In this document: in pieces, positions 9,052 to 17,840 of the stretch
How positions within the stretch are numbered: the stretch's first letter is position 1
Layout of the letters: every line of letters starts with the position of its first letter
Assembly (NCBI RefSeq): GCF_914271485.1
Contig: NZ_CAJZAG010000010.1
Span: 248,001 to 312,000 of the forward strand
Reading direction: 5' to 3'
DNA: 64,000 nucleotides
Source: Cupriavidus pampae
GTDB lineage: Bacteria > Pseudomonadota > Gammaproteobacteria > Burkholderiales > Burkholderiaceae
Program-made: the position numbers and the translations under genes
The notes under the pieces: generated by a model
The model's input: only the letters and a program-made list of their open reading frames with translations
What the model was told of the DNA's origin: nothing
Databases searched by the model: none

Positions 9052-10062
9052 CTAGACCGAGTTTTCCAATGCCTGAGGGGCTTCGACGTGAACCGCCAGG
9101 CGGCCGGTGGCGAGCGCATCGCGGTAGGCCAGATGCAGGCCGGCTTCGAGTCCGACCAGCGGGCTCCAGCCGGTGGCGGCAATGGCGCTGCAATCGAGCA
9201 GCTTGCGCGGCGTACCGTCGGGGCGTGTGGCGTCGAATACAATCTCGCCGCGATACCCGACCACCTTCGCAATCAGCCCCGCAAGCTCGCGAATCGACAC
9301 CTCACTGCCGGTACCGATATTGAAGAACCCGGCCGGGTCGCTATGGGCGCGATAAGCTTCGCCGGACAAGCCCATCACATGCATGCAGGCCCGCGCGAGA
9401 TCGTCGGCGTACAGGAACTCGCGCATCGGTGTTCCGGAGCCCCAGATCGCCACGGTGGGGTTGCGGTCCGCGCGTGCTTCGTGAAAGCGTCGGATCAGGG
9501 CTGGAATCACATGACTGTTCTCGGGGTGGTAGTTGTCGCCCGGCCCATAGAGGTTGGTCGGCATGATGCTGCGATAGTCCACCCCGTACTGGCGGTTGTA
9601 GCTTTCGCACAGCTTCATCCCCGCGATCTTGGCGATCGCATAGGCCGCGTTGGTTGACTCCAGCTCCCCAGTCAGGAGCGCGCTCTCATGGATTGGCTGT
9701 GGGGCCATCCGCGGATAGATGCAGCTGGAACCGAGGAACAACAGACGCGTGACATCGTGCGTCCAGGCCTCGTGAACGACATTGGCCGCGATGGCGAGGT
9801 TCTGCTGAAGGAATTCCGCGGGGTAGGTATCGTTGGCATGGATGCCACCTACGCGCGCGGCCGCCAGATAGACCTCATCGATAGACTCGGTCGCAAAAAA
9901 ATCGCGCACCTTCCGCTGGTCTGTGAGGTCCAGTTCGGCATGGGTGCGACAGACGAGATCGACATCCGCGCGCTGCGATAACGCGCGCGTAATCGCGGCA
10001 CCAACCATGCCGCGATGACCCGCAACGAAGACACGTTTTCGACTTTTATTCATGATGGTCAT
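9052..10062 (-). CDS. fcl: GDP-L-fucose synthase
   Basis: This short-chain epimerase/reductase (336 residues) converts GDP-4-keto-6-deoxymannose to GDP-L-fucose, the step after Gmd. It has the Rossmann signature GHRGMVG near the N-terminus, [29 protein letters not shown] and the catalytic YAIAK pair, then [19 protein letters not shown], all diagnostic of the family. The start overlaps the end of gmd; ATG 10053 (giving MNKSRKRVF) is an equally good start and neither has a clear ribosome site, so translation is probably coupled to gmd. GDP-fucose made here would feed the WcaI-like transferase. Confidence 0.95.
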   Translation of the reverse strand: MTIMNKSRKRVFVAGHRGMVGAAITRALSQRADVDLVCRTHAELDLTDQRKVRDFFATESIDEVYLAAARVGGIHANDTYPAEFLQQNLAIAANVVHEAWTHDVTRLLFLGSSCIYPRMAPQPIHESALLTGELESTNAAYAIAKIAGMKLCESYNRQYGVDYRSIMPTNLYGPGDNYHPENSHVIPALIRRFHEARADRNPTVAIWGSGTPMREFLYADDLARACMHVMGLSGEAYRAHSDPAGFFNIGTGSEVSIRELAGLIAKVVGYRGEIVFDATRPDGTPRKLLDCSAIAATGWSPLVGLEAGLHLAYRDALATGRLAVHVEAPQALENSV

Positions 10063-11245
10063 AAGCCCGGAAACCGGCCATTTTGATCAAGGCGTCGCGT
10101 CGGGCGGATACAAAGTCCGCGCCTATCATTTCTTGTACTAGTTCGGTAAAGGTGGTGCGTGGCGTCCAGCCCAGCCGCTCGCGCGCGCGCGTGGGATCTC
10201 CCAGCAGCGTCTCCACTTCGGTGGGGCGGAAATAGCGCGGATCCACACGGACGATCACATCACCGACCTTGCAGGTCGGTGACAGGCGCCGCTCGGGATC
10301 GTCGATCGCGGCAATGATGCCAACCTCGTCCACACCGGTGCCTTGGAATGCCACCGTAATGCCGAGATAACGCGCCGCCAACTCGACGAATTCGCGCACG
10401 CTGTGCTGCTCGCCGGTGGCAATGACAAAGTCTTCGGCCTCCGTCTGCTGGAGCATCAGCCACTGCATTTCCACGTAGTCGCGCGCATGACCCCAGTCGC
10501 GCAGCGCGGAAAGGTTGCCCAGATGCAGCGTGTCCTGCAGGCCCAATGCAATGCGCGCGATTGCACGCGTGATCTTTCTGGTGACGAAGGTCTCGCCGCG
10601 GACCGGGCTCTCGTGGTTGAACAGGATGCCATTGCAGGCATACATGCCGTATGCCTCGCGGTAGTTCACCGTGATCCAGTATGCGTACAGCTTGGCCGCC
10701 GCATAGGGGCTGCGCGGATAGAACGGCGTGGTTTCCTTCTGCGGAATCTCCTGCACCAGGCCATACAGTTCGGAGGTCGAGGCCTGATAGAAGCGCGTGC
10801 GCTTTTCCATGCCGAGAATGCGCACGGCCTCCAGCAGCCGGAGCGTACCCACCGCATCGGTATTGGCGGTGTATTCGGGTTCCTCGAACGAAACCTGCAC
10901 GTGGCTCTGCGCCGCGAGGTTATAGATTTCGTCGGGCTGCGAGTGCTGGACCACGCGTACCAGGCTGGCGGTGTCCGTCATGTCGCCATGGTGCAGGATC
11001 AGGCGGCGGTCTTCGGCCTGCGGATCCTGATAGAGATGGTCGATGCGGTCGGTATTGAACAGGGAACTGCGACGCTTGACGCCATGAACCTCGTATCCCT
11101 TCTGCAGCAGGAATTCGGCCAGGTAAGAACCATCCTGCCCCGTGATACCGGTGATCAGCGCGCGCCGCCGGGCACCGCCTGTCGCCGATTTCGCCGCACT
11201 CTCCGAAGTGCCGAGGCCAAGGTTATCCAGGTCGTTAGCGCCCAT
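10046..11245 (-). CDS. gmd: GDP-mannose 4,6-dehydratase
   Basis: A 399-residue GDP-mannose 4,6-dehydratase, first committed step to GDP-fucose. Visible are [19 protein letters not shown] (NAD(P) site), the [19 protein letters not shown] segment, QASTSELYG, the catalytic [10 protein letters not shown] and [16 protein letters not shown], all family hallmarks. The protein carries about 25 extra residues before the Rossmann fold, so a later start is possible, but no other start codon lies in that stretch with a better ribosome site. It is upstream of and overlaps fcl. Confidence 0.96.
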   Translation of the reverse strand: MGANDLDNLGLGTSESAAKSATGGARRRALITGITGQDGSYLAEFLLQKGYEVHGVKRRSSLFNTDRIDHLYQDPQAEDRRLILHHGDMTDTASLVRVVQHSQPDEIYNLAAQSHVQVSFEEPEYTANTDAVGTLRLLEAVRILGMEKRTRFYQASTSELYGLVQEIPQKETTPFYPRSPYAAAKLYAYWITVNYREAYGMYACNGILFNHESPVRGETFVTRKITRAIARIALGLQDTLHLGNLSALRDWGHARDYVEMQWLMLQQTEAEDFVIATGEQHSVREFVELAARYLGITVAFQGTGVDEVGIIAAIDDPERRLSPTCKVGDVIVRVDPRYFRPTEVETLLGDPTRARERLGWTPRTTFTELVQEMIGADFVSARRDALIKMAGFRAYDHHE

Positions 11246-11348
11246 GACAGTCCCATGTAGATTGCTGATGGACTGACTGTAGGGTCGATGGCCGTGGCGG
11301 TACGTCTGCTAGCCCACACAGGGTACGGAGGCGACCCGCCAATGGAAA

Positions 11349-11384
11349 CGGGCGCCGCCGCATCGAAAGATGCGGCGGCGCCCG
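11349..11384 (-). terminator. Strong hairpin downstream of the LuxR-type regulator
   Basis: A perfect 16-base-pair stem (arms 11349-11364 and 11369-11384) closes a four-base loop reading GAAA on the plus strand. On the minus strand the stem is followed by TTTCC. It lies 25 bases beyond the stop of the regulator gene and before gmd, so it most likely ends the regulator transcript and separates it from gmd. Confidence 0.75.
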
Positions 11385-11409
11385 TACATGGCCGGACGCG
11401 TTGGCGACT

Positions 11410-12336
11410 TCAGATCGGCAGGCTGCTGCTCTCGTAGCCGGCGGCGTCGCCGCGATTGGTGATGACCGGCCGCTGCGGCGTGTCGCGTGCGACCCGCTCA
11501 TCGCCGCTGACCCACTCCAGCGTCGCGCCGCGCTGTAACGCGGCATAGACCGCTTCGCCCTTGTTGCGGACCTTGAGCCGCTGATACAACGTGCAGGCAT
11601 GGCTCTTCACGGTCGCCACCGAGATATTGAGCATGCGGCTGACGGTCTTGATCGGATAGCCGCGCGCCAGCAGCACGAGCACTTCGTACTGACGCGGCGT
11701 AATCCTGAGCATCTCGGCTTCGTCGTAGCTCGGTTCGTCTTCGACACCAGGCTGCGGCAGCACCGACTGGCTGACCGCGCCGCGCAGTGCCGCGCGCGGC
11801 GTGCTGGCACAGGCCGCCAGCGCATGCGGATCCGTCGGCACCGCGGGCACGAGCGGCAGCGGCGCGGCGGAGGCGAGCGATGGCGTGGCCGGCAGCGCGG
11901 AACGCGATGCGGCGGGGGCCGTGGTCAGCGCGGTGGTTGACGCTGCGGATTCACCGGAGAACACCAGACCGTGCACGCTCGAGATCGCGAGCCGGATCGC
12001 GGCTTCGATCACCGCGAGGGAGGCCGACTTCGGCAGGCATCCGCAGATGCCACGCGCGGCTTCCGCGCAGGGCAGATGCAAGGGCAGCGTGTCGGTCAGG
12101 ACGAGGATGCGCTGTGGCGCGAGTCGATCGCGCGCCAATTCGAGCTGTTGCCAGCCCGCGGCGGTATCGGCGGGCATGCCAAACACCAGGAGGTCCGGAT
12201 TGCCATGCTGCGCATCCAGTCGCCCCACATCCGCCGGCGCGATCGCCAGCACGTGTCCCCATTCCTGAATACTTTCGAGCATCTGCAGGAGGCCCAGTCG
12301 CAAAAGCGGGTGCTCCTCGATCAGCAAGGCGTTCAT
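11410..12336 (-). CDS. LuxR-family regulator with degenerate receiver domain
   Basis: A 308-residue two-domain regulator. Residues 1 to about 120 look like a CheY-type receiver: acidic pair in IEEHPLLRLGL, ILVLTDTL and the conserved lysine in CGCLPKSAS. The phosphorylated aspartate is not there: the usual DLxxMP region reads PDLLVFGMP (residues 47-55). A long Ala/Pro/Ser-rich linker (about 130-200) leads to a clear LuxR-type helix-turn-helix, ITPRQYEVLVLLARGYPIKT then SRMLNISVATVKSHACTLYQ. The protein probably binds DNA but is unlikely to be switched by Asp phosphorylation. Its place next to the EPS genes suggests it controls them; that is inference. Confidence 0.82.
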   Translation of the reverse strand: MNALLIEEHPLLRLGLLQMLESIQEWGHVLAIAPADVGRLDAQHGNPDLLVFGMPADTAAGWQQLELARDRLAPQRILVLTDTLPLHLPCAEAARGICGCLPKSASLAVIEAAIRLAISSVHGLVFSGESAASTTALTTAPAASRSALPATPSLASAAPLPLVPAVPTDPHALAACASTPRAALRGAVSQSVLPQPGVEDEPSYDEAEMLRITPRQYEVLVLLARGYPIKTVSRMLNISVATVKSHACTLYQRLKVRNKGEAVYAALQRGATLEWVSGDERVARDTPQRPVITNRGDAAGYESSSLPI

Positions 12337-13043
12337 TTTTGTTCACTCCCCGTTGACGGGCAGGTGTGCGGGGCGCTTTGCGTGAGGGAGATGTCTTCAG
12401 ACGCGACGGACGCATTGAGCCTCCGCCGTTTCAGTTGATAACCCCGTGCTTCCGTGGCAGGCGATGTCCAGTTGTGTGGAAGGACTTACTCGCTAAGACC
12501 GGAAGTATGACCCGAACCCGAACCCGGAAAATCTCGCTCCTAAATCGGATTAAATTCATCTTATGGGCTGGTGGGACTGAAAGCAAGCGACCGGATTTGC
12601 GGAGGAGTCAGGGCTGAATGAACTAAAACTCATTATTCCCGGAAGCTCTCCTATTGTTCTCGGTCTTTTGGTTGCCAGTGTCTGTCCGACAGCATCTGTC
12701 GGCGTCTGCGCAGTCGGTTTCACTAATGAAACAGGCTTTTGTAACAAGTGCCGAAATGGCAACCAATTTAAATTCCAAAGGCACAATGAATTACCAATTC
12801 TCACCCCTTCGGGGCGGGGATTTCGATATTCAGTCGAGACATGACGCAGTTATGAAACCCGACGCGAAAATCACTGCGGAGGGATTCTGAATGAATGTCG
12901 GAGTTGGGGATACTTGCGGCTTAATCCGTAAGGATGAGCTATGCATCGTTCGCTGGGATGAGGCGCGGCGCGCGCGGTTACCGGCGCGCCGCTTGGCGCA
13001 GTTCATCGCTGCCTTGCCTCAACCCTCGTCGCGCCTCAACCTG
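12337..13043. other. Gene-free stretch upstream of the LuxR-type regulator
   Basis: I see no convincing coding region in these 707 bases. The part from about 12480 to 12900 is visibly richer in A and T than its neighbours and should contain the regulator's promoter. A perfect 7-base inverted repeat with a 3-base spacer lies at 12686-12702 (CCGACAG and CTGTCGG) and could be an operator or small hairpin. Confidence 0.5.
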
Positions 13044-13352
13044 TCAGCGGACCCAGCGGCCCGGGCGCATCACCCAGCCACGCGGTGTCTGCACCCAGCG
13101 GTCCGGCACGAAGCGATAGCCCGGACGCGCGTTCTGCCAGTAGCCGCCGCGCCAGGCGTACCCGCCGCGCCCACCTTCATAGTGGCCGGGCACCCAGACC
13201 TGGCCGGGGCGGTTCATCGGCCGTCCCTCGGCGCGCGGCGGCGGCGGTGCGTCGCGATAGCCGCCTGGGCCGTAGGCTTCCGCCGGGGCGATCAGTCCAA
13301 AGGCGCCGCCAGCGGCAAGTACGGCGGCGGCAAGCATAAGCTGGCGTTTCAT
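13044..13352 (-). CDS. Secreted YXWGXW-type repeat protein
   Basis: A 102-residue protein with a signal peptide (MKRQLMLAAAVLAAGGAFGL, cleavage after AEA) and a mature part rich in Gly, Pro, Arg, Tyr and Trp. Trp-rich units such as VWVPGHYEG, YAWRGGYW, DRWVQTPRGW and RPGRWV match the small exported WxxGxW/YXWGXW proteins common in proteobacteria, whose function is unknown. An AGGAG ribosome site precedes the ATG. It is followed by, but separately initiated from, a tiny lipoprotein gene upstream on the same strand. Confidence 0.72.
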   Translation of the reverse strand: MKRQLMLAAAVLAAGGAFGLIAPAEAYGPGGYRDAPPPPRAEGRPMNRPGQVWVPGHYEGGRGGYAWRGGYWQNARPGYRFVPDRWVQTPRGWVMRPGRWVR

Positions 13353-13400
13353 GATGTGGCTCCTGTCGATTGACGATGGCAGATCGGCTTCACTGTGGAC

Positions 13401-13517
13401 TTAATAGCGGTAACGGTCGTGGTGGTAGTGCGGGCCGCCGGCCGGCACGACGATGCATGCCGACAGAAGGGTCGTGGCGGCGGTCAGCAGGACCACCAGG
13501 GCAATGGCGCGTTTCAT
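13401..13517 (-). CDS. Small lipoprotein (38 residues)
   Basis: A very short gene with a strong AAGGAG ribosome site before ATG 13517. It encodes MKRAIALVVLLTAATTLLSA followed by CIVVPAGGPHYHHDRYRY. The lipobox LLSAC would leave a mature peptide of only 18 residues that is rich in His and Tyr. The same strand and spacing suggest co-transcription with the WxxGxW-type gene downstream. Similar tiny lipoproteins occur in related genomes without known function; the metal-binding look of the tail is only suggestive. Confidence 0.7.
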   Translation of the reverse strand: MKRAIALVVLLTAATTLLSACIVVPAGGPHYHHDRYRY

Positions 13518-14019
13518 ATGGACTCCTTGTGCGGGACGCGTTGAACACGGCTTCAATGTAGCGAGGCGAACCCTGCCCGCGCGGTTGCACTTGTAAGGCC
13601 GTCTCTCAAGATATCTGACCCGACAGAGGCTTTTCGGCAGCTCCGCGCGCAGGCCCCCAACCCTTGTGCGACAAGGGCTGGCGGGTTTGTGATGTAACCG
13701 TTGCGGGGGTGGTGTGACGTGTGTGCGCCAATAATGTGGCGTTACATCGGAAATGACTGCTGCAAAGGTTTAGACGCGCGCAGGGCCTCGCGAGCCGACC
13801 GCACGCAAGAAAACGCATCCGCACTGTCACGCAGAAACGGGTACGCAAACGCCCGTTGCGGACGCGCGGCGAGGGCTTCGTTCCCCGCGCCGGTGCGCCG
13901 GAATGGTGGCATCATCACCGTTACGCCCCACAGCGCGTCATCGCGCGTGCCGGGCGGCTCTCCGGCGATGGCATGAAGCTTGCGCCATCGTGACCGCCGT
14001 ATTCCCGAGGGAGGACGTC
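13518..14019. other. Gene-free stretch with one dispersed repeat copy
   Basis: No open frame here has a credible ribosome site and codon pattern. The only structure I can point to is a copy of the dispersed repeat at 13829-13846. The rest presumably holds the promoters of the small lipoprotein (leftward) and of the cynS region (rightward). Confidence 0.45.
13829..13846 (+). repeat. Dispersed repeat copy 1
   Basis: Reads ACGCAGAAACGGGTACGC, identical to copies at 32901, 53113 and 53156. It lies between genes. Confidence 0.8.
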
Positions 14020-14166
14020 ATGCCGGTCATGTTCATCGTGCTGATCCTGCAGGCGCTCGAAGGGCTTAATCCACTGACCGTGCCGCAGTTTGCACGTGCT
14101 CACATTGGCGACAGCACTGCTCGCGCCGACTATGTGGCGCCCATCGACCAGGCACAGGGACCGTAG
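14020..14166 (+). CDS. Small hypothetical protein upstream of cyanase
   Basis: A 48-residue open frame with a good GGGAGGA ribosome site. It starts MPVMFIVLILQALEGLNPL, a hydrophobic N-terminus, and ends in a polar tail (DYVAPIDQAQGP). It ends 56 bases before cynS and is on the same strand, so they may share a transcript. I do not recognise it; it could also be a regulatory leader rather than a functional protein. Confidence 0.4.
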   Translation: MPVMFIVLILQALEGLNPLTVPQFARAHIGDSTARADYVAPIDQAQGP

Positions 14167-14222
14167 CGTCGCTGCCTCGGTCTTCCCCCGGCAATCGACT
14201 TCCAACGACAACCGGAGAGACC

Positions 14223-14666
14223 ATGAACCGCAGTGATGTGACAGACCTCATCATCGAGGCCAAGGTGAAGCGTGGCATCAGCTGGGCCCATGTGGCCGAG
14301 CGCGTGGGCAAGAGCAAGGAATGGACGACCGCCGCGTGCCTCGGGCAAATGACCTTTGACGAGGCCGGCGCGCGCGCCGTGATGGAAGTCTTTGGCCTGC
14401 CCGCGGAGTGCGAGCCCTGGCTGCGCACGACACCGTACAAGGGCTCGTTGCCGACGCAAGTGCCCACTGACCCGCTCATCTACCGCTTCTACGAGCTCGT
14501 CAGCATCTACGGGACCACGTTCAAGGCGTTGATCCATGAGGAGTTCGGTGACGGTATCATGAGCGCCATCGACTTCCGTATGGACCTCACGCGCGAGCCC
14601 GACCCCAACGGCGATCGGGTGCGCATCGAGATGTCCGGCAAATTTTTGCCCTACAAGACTTACTGA
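14223..14666 (+). CDS. cynS: Cyanate hydratase (cyanase)
   Basis: A 147-residue cyanase, which converts cyanate and bicarbonate to ammonia and carbon dioxide in a decameric cytosolic enzyme. The N-terminal helical domain (residues 1-80) has GISWAHVAERVGKSKEWTTA. The C-terminal domain carries the catalytic region YRFYELVSIYGTTFKALIHE with the expected Arg and Glu, and FGDGIMSAIDF with the catalytic Ser. Length equals the family norm (about 150-156). No cynR or cynT is adjacent, so it probably serves as a stand-alone detoxification or nitrogen-scavenging gene. Confidence 0.96.
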   Translation: MNRSDVTDLIIEAKVKRGISWAHVAERVGKSKEWTTAACLGQMTFDEAGARAVMEVFGLPAECEPWLRTTPYKGSLPTQVPTDPLIYRFYELVSIYGTTFKALIHEEFGDGIMSAIDFRMDLTREPDPNGDRVRIEMSGKFLPYKTY

Positions 14667-14753
14667 CAGGGCGCCGGGGCGGCTGGCCGCGCGATGGGCG
14701 GCCGCCCTGGAAATTTCGATCCCATTACGATCCGACCACGCGGATCGAGAGCA

Positions 14754-15002
14754 TCAGCCGAAATACTCGTTGTAGTAGCGCGCGCACGTGCCGGACTGGC
14801 TGAACGTGTACGGCAGCTCGGCCATCGCGGCGGCTTCCAGCGAGCCGAAGGGGATGTCGAGTTCCTGATCGAAACGGTTGGCTTCTGCGTCGGTCCGGTT
14901 GTGGGCTTGCGGATTCACGATAAGGCTCTCTACGGTTGCGGACCTGGTGGGTCCGGTTGTCGCGGGGTTGCGGGATTTCTGCTCGGCGGTGATATCCGCC
15001 AC
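14754..15002 (-). CDS. Hypothetical small protein
   Basis: An 82-residue open frame beginning with GTG after an AGGA/GAAGG-like site. The product starts MADITAEQKSRNPATTGP and ends with SQSGTCARYYNEYFG. No signal peptide, membrane segment or known motif is visible. It runs opposite to cynS and converges with it. Codon use is compatible with coding, and no better frame overlaps it, but I cannot assign a family. Confidence 0.42.
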   Translation of the reverse strand: MADITAEQKSRNPATTGPTRSATVESLIVNPQAHNRTDAEANRFDQELDIPFGSLEAAAMAELPYTFSQSGTCARYYNEYFG

Positions 15003-15110
15003 GCCTTCATCCTAATGAACCCCGGCGCCGGAATCAGCGCCCTCTCGCTGAAAACACTGTTCCAGTTCGCTTATCAATCGTGTTTGCCTATCGCCCCGAT
15101 AGTGCATTCT

Positions 15111-15140
15111 GCGCAATAACACGCAATAACACGCAATAAC
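15111..15140. repeat. 10-base tandem repeat, three units
   Basis: Three head-to-tail units of (g/a)cgcaataac lie between the small hypothetical gene and the phosphoribosyltransferase gene. This is a simple tandem array likely to vary in copy number between strains. Confidence 0.75.
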
Positions 15141-15230
15141 GCGCTTCCGCAGCCATATGCCTGACACATGCATGCCGCATGCGCCTGTCGCAGGTCTATA
15201 GTGGCTGGGTGACACCGTCGGGGGACCGCC

Positions 15231-16010
15231 ATGACGTCATCAATGATGTTGCCGCCTTGCTTTGCCGATCGGCGCGAGGCGGGGGTCTACCTGGGCCGGC
15301 GGCTCGTGGAGCTTGGCTGTGCCAGTCCCGACGACCTGTCCACGCGGGCGCCGGTGCTGGTGCTCGCCCTGCCGCGCGGTGGTGTGCCGGTGGGATTCGA
15401 GGTGGCGCGCGCGCTCGACGCCGCGCTCGACGTGCTGCTAGTGCGCAAGATCGGCGCGCCCGGCTATCCCGAACTCGCGCTGGGCGCGGTGGTGGAGGGC
15501 AGCACCGAAGGGCTTGCGCCTTATACGGTGACCAACGATGACGCGTGGGCGCGCCGTGCGGTCGAGAGCGGCGCGTTCGCGGCCGAGCGCGGCCGCCAGC
15601 TCGACGAGATCTGCCGTCGGCAGCAGCGCTATCGCCAGGGGCGACCCGTCGCGATGCTCGCGCAACGGCGCGTGATCGTGGTGGACGACGGCGTGGCCAC
15701 CGGGGCCACGATGCGCGCGGCGCTCGCGAGCGTACGCGCGGCCGGCGCGGCCGAAGTGGTGGCGGCGCTACCGGTCGGCGCCGCGCAAGGCCTGGCCTCG
15801 CTGGCCACCGTTGCCGATCGCGTGATTTGTCTGAACACCCCGCCCGAGTTTGGCGCTGTGGGTGCCTACTATCTGGATTTCACGCAGACCAGCGATGAAG
15901 AGGCGATGGCGTTGATGCGCGAGGCGGCCACATGGCAACACGCGCCGTTGCCGCCATTGACCACCACGACATCGACCTCGACACCCGCCTGGGCGCGTGC
16001 TAATCGCTAA
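15231..16010 (+). CDS. Phosphoribosyltransferase-family protein
   Basis: A 259-residue protein of the type I phosphoribosyltransferase fold. The PRPP-binding signature is VIVVDDGVATGATMRAAL near residue 150, preceded by VLALPRGGVPVGFEVARAL and VRKIGAPGYPELALGAV. These are typical of the stand-alone bacterial family often found beside stress or hydrolase genes rather than purine salvage enzymes; the natural substrate is not known. A second ATG four codons later is also possible. It ends in a four-base tail-to-tail overlap with the LeuD-like gene. Confidence 0.85.
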   Translation: MTSSMMLPPCFADRREAGVYLGRRLVELGCASPDDLSTRAPVLVLALPRGGVPVGFEVARALDAALDVLLVRKIGAPGYPELALGAVVEGSTEGLAPYTVTNDDAWARRAVESGAFAAERGRQLDEICRRQQRYRQGRPVAMLAQRRVIVVDDGVATGATMRAALASVRAAGAAEVVAALPVGAAQGLASLATVADRVICLNTPPEFGAVGAYYLDFTQTSDEEAMALMREAATWQHAPLPPLTTTTSTSTPAWARANR

Positions 16011-16507
16011 TCGCGTGGGCCCAGGCGGTCCTTGAGGTAGGGCAAAAGCCCCCCTGCGGCGAGCATGGCGCGCAGGAATTCGGGCACCGGCTCGCACGGC
16101 ACGACCGTCCCGTCCGCCAGCCGCAGCGTGGCGCACTCGAGGTCGAATGCGGCCGTCAGACCGTCGGCGAGCGGTGCCGTGTGCGCGCACACGAGCACCG
16201 GTAGCCCGAGGTTGAGCGCGTTGCGATAGAACAGGCCGGCGAACGAGGGCGCGATGACGGCTGCTACGCCGAGATGCCGCAAGGCCTGGGGTGCCTGTTC
16301 GCGCGAGGATCCCATACCGAAATTCGTTCCGCCGACGACGATATCGCCACGACGGACCGTGCCGGGAAACTCCGGCCGCAGGATTGCGAGGCAGTGGCGC
16401 GCAAGCGCATCGATGCCGCCCTTCATGTGGGCGCCAGGTGCCATCGCGTCGGTATCGACGTTGTCGCCGAAGCGCCAGATGCGGCCGGTTGAGGTGGGGG
16501 CGGTCAT
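16007..16507 (-). CDS. LeuD/aconitase-family dehydratase small subunit
   Basis: A 166-residue swivel-domain subunit of the aconitase superfamily. It has IWRFGDNVDTDAMAPG near the start, VGGTNFGMGSSREQAPQALR (substrate-binding GSSRE loop) around residue 65 and FAGLFYRNALNLGLPVL. It is the partner of the large subunit immediately upstream (46-base gap). Because the pair sits with a Bug receptor and a GntR regulator rather than leuB/leuA, it probably hydrates or isomerises an imported branched or tricarboxylic acid instead of making leucine; that is inference from context. Confidence 0.88.
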   Translation of the reverse strand: MTAPTSTGRIWRFGDNVDTDAMAPGAHMKGGIDALARHCLAILRPEFPGTVRRGDIVVGGTNFGMGSSREQAPQALRHLGVAAVIAPSFAGLFYRNALNLGLPVLVCAHTAPLADGLTAAFDLECATLRLADGTVVPCEPVPEFLRAMLAAGGLLPYLKDRLGPRD

Positions 16508-16553
16508 GCGAGTCCGGGGGTAACCTGTCGGCAAGTGTCGATGGATAGACCGC

Positions 16554-17840
16554 TCACGCGAGCAGGGTACGCGGATCGGTAATGCGGCCGGTCACTGCGG
16601 TTGCGGCTACCGTCAGCGGCGACGCCAGCCACACCGCGCTGCCGGCGTCGCCCATGCGTCCGGCGAAATTGCGTGCGGTGGAGGCGATCGCGCGGCTGTG
16701 CGCGGGAAAGCGTGTGGCGCCGTAGCCCGCGCAGGCATTGCACGCATTCGGCAGCAACTCGGCACCGGCGTCCAGCAGCACCGCGAGTGTGCCTTCGCTG
16801 GCAGCGTGCTGCTGGTCACGCGCGGAGGCCGGCGCAACGCGCAGCGACACGCCCGGCGCGACCCGGCGCCCGCGCAGTACACGCGCCGCCATGCGCAGAT
16901 CCTCGAGCTTCGCGCCCGTGCACGCGCCCAGATAGGCGATCTCGATCGGCGTGCCCGCCGCGCCGTCCACTGCGGCGCTGTTGGCCGGCGAATGCGGCGC
17001 CGCCACCTGCGGCGCAAGCTGCGCGGCATCGAAGCGATGATGCGCGAGCAGCGCGGCCCCGTCATCGCCGCGCCAGCGCAATACGTCAAGCGCGGCCAGC
17101 GTATCGCCAGCGACGCCAGCCTGCGCGAGCCAGGCGAGCGTGGTGGCATCGGGGGCGATCAGCCCGGTCTGCGCGCCGAGTTCGGTGCTCATGTTGGTGA
17201 GCGTCATGCGTTCCTGCATCGGCAGCGCGCTCACCGCTTCACCGGTGTACTCGATGGCCTCGTAGCGGCCGCCGGCCAGGCCGAGCTCCGCGCACAGGAA
17301 CAACATCATGTCCTTGGCGCAGACACCGTCCGCGAGCCGGCCATGCCAGTCGAGGCGAATGGTCTGCGGCACACGCAGCCAGATCTCGCCGGTAGCCAGC
17401 ACGCCGGCCATCTCGGTTGCGCCGATGCCGAACATATACGCGCCGAACGCGCCGCCGGTGGGGCTGTGACTGTCGCCGCCGACGATGAATCGTCCGGGCA
17501 AAACATGTCCGCGCTCGGGCAGCACGACGTGGCAGATACCTTCGCCATCGATGAAATGCTTCAGCCCGGCCTCGTGTACCCAGTCACGCGTAAAGCGCAC
17601 GATCTGCTCGGCTTCCGCGTCGCCGGCGGGCACGTAGTGATCGGTCACCACGACGTACTTGTCGGGATCCCAAACGCGGGCGCCCAGCTCGCGCAGCATC
17701 GGCGCCACGCGGCGCGGTCCGCTCGAGTCGTGCGACATTGCCAGATCGACCTTGCACATCACCACCGTACCCGGCGTGACATGCGGCACGCCGGCCGCGC
17801 GGGCCACGAGTTTCTGTGCCAGCGTGGCGGGCGCATTCAT
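16554..17840 (-). CDS. LeuC/aconitase-family dehydratase large subunit
   Basis: A 428-residue [4Fe-4S] hydro-lyase large subunit. Cluster ligands are visible in YLGACTGAKLEDLRMAARVL and in LPNACNACAGYGATR. Other family signatures are GDSHSPTGGAFGAYMFGIGA and FIDGEGICHVVLPE. Length fits the LeuC-like subgroup that works with a separate small subunit. The ATG overlaps the stop of the Bug receptor gene by four bases, so receptor and enzyme are co-translated. It could be an isopropylmalate isomerase paralogue, a dimethylmalate or citraconate hydratase, or a tricarballylate-type enzyme. Confidence 0.88.
   Translation of the reverse strand: MNAPATLAQKLVARAAGVPHVTPGTVVMCKVDLAMSHDSSGPRRVAPMLRELGARVWDPDKYVVVTDHYVPAGDAEAEQIVRFTRDWVHEAGLKHFIDGEGICHVVLPERGHVLPGRFIVGGDSHSPTGGAFGAYMFGIGATEMAGVLATGEIWLRVPQTIRLDWHGRLADGVCAKDMMLFLCAELGLAGGRYEAIEYTGEAVSALPMQERMTLTNMSTELGAQTGLIAPDATTLAWLAQAGVAGDTLAALDVLRWRGDDGAALLAHHRFDAAQLAPQVAAPHSPANSAAVDGAAGTPIEIAYLGACTGAKLEDLRMAARVLRGRRVAPGVSLRVAPASARDQQHAASEGTLAVLLDAGAELLPNACNACAGYGATRFPAHSRAIASTARNFAGRMGDAGSAVWLASPLTVAATAVTGRITDPRTLLA

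Noticed and set aside
12891-13373. 160-residue rightward frame over the YXWGXW gene
   Set aside because: The leftward frame has a signal peptide, an AGGAG site and family repeats; the rightward one has none.
16007-17840. Calling these genes leuC and leuD of leucine synthesis
   Set aside because: No leuB nearby and tight coupling with a Bug receptor and GntR regulator point to catabolism; family assigned, but not the gene names.
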